Assembly: GCF_051622035.1 (NCBI RefSeq)
Contig: NC_135364.1
Span: 20,611,001 to 20,675,000 of the forward strand
Length of the DNA: 64,000 nucleotides
Direction: 5' to 3'
Source of the DNA: Arctopsyche grandis
Lineage: Eukaryota > Arthropoda > Insecta > Trichoptera > Hydropsychidae
The notes under the pieces are model-generated. The model did no database searches. It was not told where the DNA came from and was given only the letters and a program-made list of their open reading frames with translations. Each line of letters starts with the position of its first letter. Positions within the stretch are counted from its first letter, which is position 1. The translations under genes and the position numbers were made by a program. This document shows positions 12,252-24,900 of this stretch, piece by piece.

Positions 12252-15200
12252 ATGGCCGTCAGCCGAGTGCCAAGCCCGCCCTTACAGGACGGTAACACCC
12301 CCGTCGCAGAGAACTGGTGCTTTACTCAGGTCAGCATCACGGATGGTTCCATTCATTAAGTCAAATTTGGCAGCGCCAGAGTGCAAAAAGTTGGCCATCC
12401 ACGTAGAGATTTATCTGCAAACAAGTCTTTCGTAGGGGTTTTAACTTGCATCTGTCGTAGCTTGATACAATATGAAAGACCCCACAACAGACACATCGAA
12501 ATATAAATCCGACAACATCAATTCTGACGATTTTTTTTTCATCAAATGCAATTTTAGTATTAGATTATATATATGATCTACAAAAAACTTCAATTATATA
12601 ATAACAAATATAAAAAATCATAATGGCGAAAACACACTGAATGGTACGTGGTACGTGTTTTTTTTTTTGGATACTTTTAAACATGCGAAAAAAAGCTGCA
12701 CCCCTAGCACTTTCACGTGGTACACAGTCCCAAAAATCACCCCCTGGAGTGTTTTTGGTGATATTTTATCCTTGAATTTGAAAGATTTGAAGAAATGTAG
12801 GAGAAACATATACACTCTGCACGTGCAACTACACCCGAATTCGGTTTGGGGAACACCCACTGTCATAGCGGGGAGCCAAAGATAAGACGTCCCGTACCAC
12901 TCAGTATATTTTCGCCCTATTAATCTATGTTGAAATAAATGTTTGGTGAATACAATCGATATGTTGCTGGTCTTTCAAAGACCGCTACGACAGACGAATT
13001 GCTTGTGGACAAATCTCTGTGACTAATCTCTATCTTTATTTACATCCTCCCCAAGACACTCTGAAACGATTTTGTTTTACGTAATACGATAGTTTAAAAG
13101 CATGATTACACGAATACATGTTTGTGTCGACTTGAGCATTTTCCTTTGCAGTGGTTGTGTTGTGATTGCCAGATACAAATCATTTGTTTTAGTATTCATA
13201 TATGTATAAAATGAACTAAATTAAATGTAATAAGTGTTGTAGGAACTTGTCCTATTTTATTTTGATTCGTAAGGGAATTGGAATGAATGAACTTTTTGTC
13301 TATTCATCATGAAATATTATATAAACAACTTTGATCTTATGTATGTCGTATAAAAATACATTACAGTTACAAATATTACACCTATCATATTTTCGATTAA
13401 TTTATTTACATTGAGAGCAAATCTACCAAACTTTCATTCAAATTTAATCTACCTATATGCATATGTATATACATTTATAGCAAGACTAGTATTTTTTTTT
13501 AATTTTCTAATATAAATATCTAATTGTAATCATCAACATTACGATCTAATTTGAGTCTATGTACGTTGTCTCAGAATCCACCCCTCTAATTTAGTATGCA
13601 AATGCGATTCTCTCGCGACTTTGCAAAACATCGCGTAAAATACGTGCAATATTTACAAATTTGCCCGTCTCCTCACCCAAACACCTACTTATTCTCATTC
13701 CTTTGTTCTGCGACTATTGTTGTTTTCCTAGAAAACGATAGGCTTTAATTATCCACTCGGGGATCTCGCGGGAATGACAAATCGACCTCGTTATGTGGCT
13801 TCAACGAACCCCATCTGAAAAAATATATATTTCCGCGGTCTCGCTCCCGAATACAGAAGTCGGGGTAAAACCGGGAGGAAACAAATCTTTCGCGGAGAAG
13901 CGAAAGACTAATGCGATTCGGAAACGGATCGAAAGAACGAGGAGGAAATATATGGCGGTGTTGTAGTAAAGCAACTCGGGGAAAATATATGTACTCGTTT
14001 CCAAGTCGAAGGAATGAAAACAGCGCTCGCTGAGACGTGACCGGATAAGATGCAAGCAGACAATGGATCCAAAGATGTGTATGTAATGTACATACGTACG
14101 TATTCCTCTGCGAGTTACATACTCCGATTAGCCTTGAATGTATAATCGTAGCATTTGATATTAAATCTTGTGCTTCTTTGCTCGAATTCTAATTGAATCG
14201 GACACAAACCTTGCTCGAACTACAATTTATTTTAACCCATCATTGAGGGAGCAGTATTTTGACCGTCACTTCACTTCCTTTTGCCGTTTTTCCATAATCT
14301 GCTATGCTCTCTAATGTTGCTGTGAATAGAAAATGTGGCAATTGTAGATCAAGAATTAACGCACATTAAATTGCTGACATTTACATGTGAAGCAATAGCC
14401 AAAACCTTCTAATAATTATTTGAAGGTTTGTTCGTTTTCTTGCTGTGGGTCTTATGAAGGTTGGCAATCATCCTATTGATTCGTACCTTAGAAACTTCCG
14501 TATTGAATACTTAATGTAACATTCTTATTTTGCTTCCACGACCGGTTTTTCTTGTAGAATTCTGTATTTGTGACTTGATATTATTATCATACACATATAC
14601 TCCTAATCAATCAGTTATGTCACCTTCTTCTATTCTTACTGCTCCTTCAGTTTAAATGAACTGATATACTCCTTCCAAAACCGTGTATATTTACAATTTT
14701 CGTCTGTATTAAATGGCTCTAATCGAAATATAACATTTCAGTTCATAGTCCAAATACGAATAATATTTTTTTATACGAATATATATGTACATATATAGCA
14801 TGGCATTTACTTTAACGCTAGAATGCTGCATTAGGTCTAGTGTACTCAATGAAGTATAGCAAAGAGATACATATGTATATGGGTTAGAATTAGAAGTATG
14901 ACAACGGTGTTTGATGTAGTAATTGTGGGGTTGAAGAGATTAAAATGGCAATAGGTGGGTTACGTAGTTAGATGAATGGAGAATAGATGAATGAAAGAAG
15001 TGCTCGAAAAGTACTCGAGAGAATGTAAGGAAGGCCACAAGAGAGATGGGTGGATGAAATAAATAAATAAAAAAGTGGGATGAGATAAATGAATGAGAGT
15101 TGCCTAAAATAGAGACGAGTGGAAGCATGTTGGAAAAGCCTTCATCTAACAGTGTATGGCTCTGAATTTTTTATTTTTTTTAATAAAATTTAATCTACGA

Positions 15201-18200
15201 CTTTTATTTTTTGAATTTCCATTTTCGTTTTTTTTTTCTTCGTATTTATCAAACTTTTAAAGCTATGAAATTAGTTCAAAACAGGGATCTCGGAACTGGC
15301 ATGAATGACTTCAAAATGGATAAAAATGAAATTTTTGAGTGTGATGTATGTAAGTTCAAACGTATCGTATACAATACACAAGCTACATACAAATGGATTT
15401 TATGAATCTATTAAAAAAATCATTTTCTCAGTTAAAGGCGTAGTACTATCGTAGCAAAAAAATATATTTTGAAGTGGTGCTAAAAGAAGTTCCAAGATCC
15501 TTTCTCTAGAACGAACCACTGTTTGTAGAAACAGAATTAGTTGCACTCGTACGTAATCGGCCATTGGAAACTGCTGGAGCGGGGCGTTGCGCGTAGCTCT
15601 AGTTCTGTTTTTCAATCAGTGCAGTCACCGTTGTTTCTATTGTCGTTGGAGCTGGGGATAGATCTGATGGTGGAGCCGGAGTCGTAGCTGGTGCGACGAC
15701 CTCTCAACGGCCAGTTAGCTGGTTGCCGATCATTTCGGTCGGTTGGGTTGTTGGTTTGGGTTAACGACCGCGCCCTGGCCAGCGGCCTTCGCGGAACCTC
15801 TTCGGATTTCCATTTAAACCTGCGCAGAGAGAAACGTCCAGCCTTGAACTATTATGTCATCGGCCATAGAGTTTACCGCCCCCCTCCCACCTCCCACCTC
15901 CCCATCTCTTATCTCCCCATGGCTTCGAACGCGGGCCATCCACCTTCCGCGAAGAAGACCCACCGTCGTCTGTTCCGCAACGATGACCATCTCTGATCTT
16001 GCGACAACACCAGATAACTATCTATGTAGCTGTTCCATTTCGACAACTTTTTGCGCTCAATCAGATGTTGTCCAATTTCACCGGCCGCGATTAATGCTGA
16101 CATAATAATGCGCTGCAACTTTTGCGGTTTGTCGTCGCCGTGTTATCAAATCGCACGGTTACTCAATTCACCAGCGAACGTTACGAAACTATATTTTGTA
16201 CTATTGTACTATTTTTTTTCCATCTCCACCGCACCTATTTATTTAAGTGCACTTCACACGGGAAAGCGTATTTATTTCATCGATTTATTCGATAAGTGGC
16301 CGATTCTTGGAAACTTGTAATTTATTCTTCGTCATTGTCACGGTCTGCATGCATTCGATGCTGGACTGACAGCGTTCGTGATACGTATCTTTCATTCAAT
16401 GTAATGATGGCATTTATATGATTGAGCTACATTGTACGTACATAGGTCTTATATTATCTTGGTGTGATTGTTTCTGGAACATTACAATTACGCGATCCTC
16501 TCAGCAAAGTGTATTGATGTGTCACATATCCTTAGTTGTAAACATTAACCTTTGCTATAACATAAAACATTGCTTTTGATCAAAAGTACGAGTAACGATG
16601 TGTGTTTTGGGTCAACTGTTTGTTGGTTATAGATTTAATCTTGGAAAATGAGTGTTGACAGTTATTAGGGTAGTTATTTGTAGGTATTTGTGTGTGTGTG
16701 TGTGTGTGTGCTTATTGAATGACAGTTTATCAGATAGACGTGTGTATGTTGAGGCTTTGGAGTCGCGTGGGGTCCTTAGCCTTGGTTGGGTTCCTTAGCC
16801 TCGGGGTCCGTGGCCTCCAGTGGCCCTCTGTTTCCGCTGCGTGCCTCCTCCTCCTCTCTTGCATAACATGAGCCACTAGCACGTGGCTACCTGGTTCTGG
16901 ACTTTCTCTATTTCGCCTCGGACGCCTGGTGAAAATGCTCCAGCGACAGAACTGTCGACATACACTGTTAAACTTTCTCTGTTGCGAAATTTTTATCCAA
17001 TCGATGGTTTTGTCACACGCTCCTCTGCACAAACCGCGGTTCCACTTGCACACTGGCAATGCTCTATATACATATTATATATATTTTTATTTTAAATTGC
17101 AAATTGTTTTAAAAATGTCGAGTCAATTGACTCGTTTAGCGCTGTGAAACACTTTTAATAATGTTTTTTGTTTGTTTTTGTTTTGTTTTAGGTGAAAGTG
17201 GTTAAATTCAGTTATATGTGGACTATAAACAATTTTAGTTTTTGTCGAGAAGAAATGGGCGAGGTCCTCAAGTCATCGACATTCTCTGCCGGAGCGAGTG
17301 ATAAGCTCAAGTGGTGTCTCAGAGTAAATCCTAAAGGACTAGACGAAGAGAGCAAGGACTATCTCTCGTTGTATTTACTATTAGTGTCATGTAACAAATC
17401 TGAAGTTAGAGCCAAATTTAAGTTTTCAATCCTAAACGCAAAAAGAGAAGAGACCAAAGCAATGGAATCGCAGCGGGCCTATCGGTTCGTCCAAGGCAAA
17501 GATTGGGGTTTCAAAAAGTTCATAAGGAGAGATTTTCTATTAGATGAAGCAAATGGCCTTTTACCCGAGGACAAACTCACTATTTTCTGTGAAGTCTCTG
17601 TGGTAGCGGACAGTATAAATATTAGCGGGCAATCTAATATAGTTCAGTTCAAAGTTCCAGAGTGTAGATTATCCGACGATTTGGGTGTTTTATTTGATAA
17701 TGAACGTTTTTCTGATGTGACTTTAGCTGTGGGCGGAAGAGAATTTCAAGCTCATAAAGCAATTCTAGCCGGTAAGTTCACTATTGTCATTTGAAAAAGA
17801 TTACATTTTATAGTTAAAATTTTGATACAGTGACATTTAAAGGTGTAGGTTTTTCAAAATTCATGTCAATTATCAAAGCTGTACTGTATTAATTTCATTC
17901 ATCGCCAATTTTTTATTTTCAATATTAATAATTTTTCCTTTTTTGTTTCAGCCCGCAGTCCCGTTTTTGCAGCGATGTTCGAGCATGAAATGGAGGAAAG
18001 AAAGAGAAATAGGGTGGATATTACGGATGTAGACCATGAAGTTTTACGTGAAATGTTGCGATTCATTTATACGGGGCGAGCGCCAAACCTCGATAAAATG
18101 GCTGATGACTTACTAGCTGCTGCTGATAAGGTATTGATTCAACTTTTTCCAATCAATCTGTTTCATTTTTATATTCGATTAATCAATTTTATTTCTAATT

Positions 18201-18600
18201 AATTTCAGTATGCATTAGAAAGGTTAAAAGTAATGTGTGAAGAAGCGTTATGTATGAACCTTTCTGTGGACACAGCAGCTGAGACATTAATTCTAGCAGA
18301 TTTACATTCGGCAGATCAATTAAAAGCACAAACAATAGACTTTATTAATACGTAAGAAATATTTGTTTTTATTGTTGTCAAATATGACATGTGAATGTTC
18401 TTTTGAAGATGGGTGATAATATCTATATAATTTTTTGAAATTTCAGAAGTCATGCTACTGACGTAATGGACACTGCCGGATGGAAAAATATGATTTCATC
18501 CCATCCACATTTAATAGCAGAAGCATTTCGAGCATTAGCAACACAACAACAACAAATTCCGCCCATAGGACCACCTCGAAAGCGAGTAAAACAGGCGTGA
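12252..18600 (+). CDS. rdx: Roadkill/SPOP, MATH-BTB substrate adaptor of Cullin-3 ubiquitin ligase
   Basis: Five coding exons join in phase: 12252-12329, 17192-17771, 17952-18130, 18209-18351 and 18447-18600. Together they encode 377 residues, against 374 in human SPOP. The protein brings substrates such as Ci/Gli to Cullin-3 for ubiquitination, mostly in the nucleus. The MATH domain spans about residues 28-166 and keeps the substrate-groove residues Y87, F102, Y123, W131 and F133. The BTB domain follows (about 173-297), then the BACK region, then a basic nuclear-localisation tail PPRKRVKQA. The start was chosen at [10 protein letters not shown], which matches the MSRVPSPP start of SPOP. The frame is also open upstream to the acceptor at 12169, so a longer N-terminus from an unseen exon is possible, as in some fly isoforms. 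Intron 1 is 4.9 kb and holds repeats. Identity is essentially certain; only the start is open. Confidence 0.96.
12625..12916. mobile_element. MITE-like inverted-repeat element in rdx intron 1
   Basis: The ends are imperfect inverted repeats. The left end reads GGCGAAAACACACTGAATGG and the reverse complement of the right end reads GGCGAAAATATACTGAGTGG, each followed by TACG. The element is about 290 bp with no transposase. Confidence 0.55.
14880..15160 (+). mobile_element. Decayed LINE 3' end, copy 1
   Basis: Read on the + strand with gaps, this resembles the C-terminus of an insect non-LTR retrotransposon ORF. It keeps GGGTTACGTAGTTAG (a GHVA-like block), GAGATGGGTGGATGAA (RWVDE-like) and GAGAGTTGCC...TGGAAGCATGTTGG (RVAxNRxEWKxVG-like). 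Frameshifts and stops break it. Copies 2 and 3 at 21.4 and 22.85 kb share the same blocks. Confidence 0.55.
15600..16100. promoter_or_regulatory. GC-rich block inside rdx intron 1, possible alternative promoter
   Basis: This stretch is clearly GC-rich against the rest of the intron and begins near an initiator-like TCAGTGCAGTC (about 15615). A transcript starting here could splice to the MATH exon at 17192. No donor or conserved peptide fixes this, so it is a suggestion only. Confidence 0.22.
16689..16710. repeat. TG microsatellite
   Basis: About eleven TG units run without interruption in rdx intron 1. Confidence 0.9.
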
Positions 18601-20475
<1,875 letters not shown>

Positions 20476-21935
20476 TATGTTTCATCTTACATAAAGTTCT
20501 ACTCTGTATCATAATTGCATTTAACTTGAATGACTGTTTTTTGGGAACAGCAGCTATGTTGCACGGCTCAAATAACCAGAATGTATAGTGCAGTGTGCTC
20601 ACACCGGTCATTCAGGCCCCCAGTGCGCACGCTGACTGTGAAGATTTAAATCTATCCATGTGTTGTTATATTCACCAAACTTAATACAAAATGTTATTAT
20701 AAATTTCACTTTTAATTTTATCTACATTGCATCATCCATGAAATAAAATATCATATAACTTTCATTCAAGCCTATTCATTTTTTACAACCCTACAGAAGA
20801 AACGAACCTGGTTGAAAATGGAATAAAAAATACTTTTTTCGATAATTACTAGCAGTTTACGAATATGTTTATCGTTGCTAGCAAGATCTGGATGGTTATA
20901 AAATGCAAAGCGATTTTCTCATCCCATCTTCATCTCTTTTAGTAAATGTTGACACAGTTTTATACAAAATTGACTCCACCGAAAATATGACCTACCTACT
21001 AAAATCATTACCTATTCCAATTTCTCATTCTTTCAACCAAAAGCAGAGAAATGTAATATTAATAGAAGTGGTTTTAGGCGTTATATTGTTGTCAAGTGAC
21101 ATTCTGTCCACTGACAGATCTAAATAATTTTAGCATCAGTCGTATTTGATGCTTGGTGGTCGACGTATGTCCGATAAAAACTTCTCTGTTTGTTTATATT
21201 ACTCGCAAGTATCGGTAAAAATTGCACAATACATTCAAAAACACACACAATAAACAACATGGGATACATTTTTATAAGTAAATTGATCCGATTGTATTCC
21301 GTGCGATGTAGCGTATTTATAGAGACGTACCGCGTAAAATTTACAACAATTATTTATTCGTAAGGGCCTCTCTATTCTTATTACATCCTTTCCAGATCTT
21401 CCACCAATGTATCTTGCCGAATGAATGCGTAATGCGAAACTTGGGCATTGAACGCCAGAATTCTGCATAAGGTCCAGTGCACTCTAAGAAGTGTTGAAAA
21501 GATATAGAAAATGGAATATGTGGGTTGGGAGTATGACAAAGGTGGTTGTTGTAATGCTGAATGTAAAGAAATTGGTGGGTCACGTAGCTAAAAGAACGTA
21601 CGATAAAAATGCTTGAATGGTACCCGAAAGAATGTAAAAGGGTGCAAGGAAGGCTATAGCAGAGATGGATAGATGAAATCAGAAAAAATGTGTGATGAGA
21701 AAGATGAGAGTTGCTCAAAACAGAAACGAATGGAAGCGTGTTAGAGAGGCCTTCATCCAGCTGTGAATGATGAATGATATACAAAAATTTACTAGAAGAA
21801 TAAAAAGCTTATAATAAAATAAGAAGCTGTTGTAGTTTATATATAAATATTATTATTTTAATAAATAGATTATCACATTTTCGATTAAATATTAAATAAA
21901 TATACATACACACATACGAAATATTAGTACATATT
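20476..21935. other. Tail-to-tail intergenic region between rdx and the PPxY gene
   Basis: No gene is visible. The region holds the second decayed LINE 3' end (21400-21785). Near 21857-21862 the minus strand reads ATTAAA, a likely poly(A) signal 74 bases past the stop of the PPxY gene. Confidence 0.6.
21400..21785 (+). mobile_element. Decayed LINE 3' end, copy 2
   Basis: It shares with the copies at 14.9 and 22.9 kb the blocks GGTGGGTCACGTAGCTAAAA, GAGATGGATAGATGAAATC and AGAGTTGCTCAAAACAGAAA. The last translates as RVAQNRNEWKRV-REAFIQ, the typical end of insect LINE ORFs. A short TGAATGA tail follows. The frame is broken by stops upstream. Confidence 0.6.
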
Positions 21936-24900
21936 TTATATGTGTAAAGTTGGGTCCGGTGAACCGTCGACTTCTTTAGGCAACTGAACTGTCAGATTCA
22001 CATCAGATTTGTTGCTGCTTCGTCTCTCGTTTATTGATATGGCATTTTCTTGCTCGACGACTGAACTGTATGTTGGTGGGGGCGTATCACAATCGGGATC
22101 CTGAAATTTAATTTGAAGTTTGTAACAAATTTCATACAGACAACAATGTGCATATGTAGTTTAGTAACACGGAAACGTACAAAACAAGGATTGACAACTC
22201 CAGCGCTGATTGAACTGTAAGGTGGGGGTGTATCACCAGGCGGTGGTAAAGTCGATCGGGTGTAAGGGGGTGGGGCATCTCGTAAACGTTCTATGACAAC
22301 CTGCTGGAGGGAATCTATCGACAGCTCACTCCTGGAATCGGTTCTGCCTCGACGTCCGTTTCGTCTTCTCTGTGGTCTCCTTCGAAAATTAATAAATTGT
22401 TATTTACACATGATATTTGGAGGGCTTCAATAAGTACTATCGTAATCAGCACGGATCGTTTCCACAAGTGTGATAGCAACACAATTAGTCAGTGGATTAG
22501 AAATCACACCTGAAAAGATTTTCAGTTTAAACATACTAGTATTTTCATTCCACAATAGTATCTTTATGATCAAATGTTTTTTTTAAGTAATTCCTTATTA
22601 CTACAAGAAATAAATAAGTGATTAATATATGATGTTTTATAAAAATTTCTTAAATAGATTTTGAAATCGTCTATTTTTAAAAATATTGCAGTAATAATAT
22701 GATCATAGTTTTTAAATCTAAAATGCCACTTGGTCTGAAAAAAAAGATCTCCAGTCAATGTTTTTTGCCAGTGATGACGTGTGGATCTGAAATTTGGATA
22801 TTGGACAAGGAATTGTAACGAGGAGAGATAGGAAACGGAATACATAGGTGAGAAGTATTACAAGGGATATATGTAGTGGAGAGAGTGAAATGGTAATAGG
22901 CTGGTCACGTAGCTAAAATAATGGACGAAAGGTGGACAAAATAAGTGCTAGAATGGTATCGGAAAGAATGAAAAATGGGTGAATGGAAGGTCGCAAGGAA
23001 GATGGGTGGATGTAGGGCTTCCAAACCGGTTTAAACCGAAACCGAAAAGTCGGCTTTTTGACCATTTTTCAAAAAACCGAAAACCGGCTTTTTGGCTCGA
23101 TCAACCGGCTTTTTAAGGTTTTCTTTAATTAATGTTTTTTTCCTCAAAATTAACAATTATGAATTTTAAATTTCTATGAAAGATCAAAATAAATGTGTAT
23201 AAACGCTCTTAGGTATAGGCGTATATTTCTTTGAACAAAAAAAAAGCTACACTACTTTCTTTCTTGAGCGGTTTCTTTAAGATTTAGTAATGGACCAGGT
23301 CATAAACCAATAAAATATTATTGAAAGTATGTAGTTTCAATGGCCTACCCAACTTCAGGTATAGAAAGCATCCTTATCTATCGCAAATCCTTGTACTTGA
23401 AAACATCAAAAAAAGTAGTCAAATGATTTATGGCAAAATGCATAGGAATTTCCGAAATATAATTGATTTTTCTTCGAAGGAATTGCCCTTTAAATATTGA
23501 GGCCACATACCTACTTTTATTATGGATTTAAAATGTTCGTGATCAAATGAATTTGTTTCCGAAATTTGCAACGGTTGCTTTTGGATTTTTTAAGCTAAAA
23601 CAGATGCGTAAAAACAACTTTGAAATCTTTTTATCTATAATATATCTAGCTTATTTAAATCATTTAATTATATGTGCGTATTTAGGATCTGCCATTTTAC
23701 GACTGTGATATATGTACATATAATACAAATTTTATTATTTGTAATATTTGTTATAATAATATAAAGTAATGATCTTATGAAAGTTCATAATGTTAATAAC
23801 TTAATTTAATTTATAAAAAACTATTTTTTTTGCATAATATAGATATATATTATGCAAATATATACATATTTACATTTTTTTTTCGATATAAAAATTTTAA
23901 ACTTAAAAAAATCGTATTTTTCTAAAACCGGCGAAAGCCGGCCAGCTGGCTTTTTATTTGTAAAAAAAACCGAAAACCGACTTTTTATTTCGGGCGGTTT
24001 TTTGGAACCCCTAGGGTGGATGAAATTGGTAAAATTGGGGGGGAGAGTTGCTCAAAACAGAGGTGAACGGAAGCGTGTTGGAGAGGCCTTCATTCAGCAG
24101 TGGATGGTAAATGGCTGTAAATGATGATGTTGATGATACTTAATGTATAACAAGAAAAAAAAAGGAAATGCCTCTAAAATAATATTGAACTAGGAAACTA
24201 CATACATAGAAATACAGTATGACTGAAAATATTTATAAAAATATCTCTAGTTTATACTAGGGACCTGAACCGGAACCGAACCGAAAACCGGAAAAACCGT
24301 TATTTTTACCGGAACGAAACCGAAAACGAACATATATTTTTTCGGTTCGTTAAAATAAATATACATATATACTTTGGGAATGATAGAAATAATTAAAATA
24401 TGTTTTTGAAACTTTTAGAAAAATGTAATATCGATATCAAACAAATCTACTCTGTTACAACAGATAATGGAGCTAATATGATCAGATTTGTCAACTTGTT
24501 AGAAATCGAAATAGACGAAAAAAACCAGAATATTAATTATAAAAGAGATTATGAAGCAAATATGCTACCTTCCATTGAGAAGTGTTTCCCTCATCTCATC
24601 GGAATAAAATGTGTGTCACATACTTTACAATTGGCAATCAAAGATTCTATTAACGATTCCAATTTAAATACAATTATATGTGAAGCTCGCGAGTTGTCAG
24701 TGAACTCATACATATATCAATGAACACATTATAAATTGACTATCAAAACTGTGAACGGAAAAGCAAGAGTAAATATACCTGTAAAGATTAACTTCTAGAA
24801 TGAAAAAAAAACTAGATTCTTTCTAAACGGTTGTCGCACTTTTGTTCCTAATGGCAAAGTCCGATGAAAAGTTGGTAACCCTAGAGAAAGTCAATTAAGT

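Larger units (their letters stand above)
12330..17191 (+). other. rdx intron 1
   Basis: The intron opens with GT at 12330 and ends with TTTTAG before 17192. It contains a small inverted-repeat element (12625-12916), a decayed LINE 3' end (14880-15160), a GC-rich block (about 15600-16100) and a TG microsatellite (16689-16710). The rest shows nothing I can name. Confidence 0.85.
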
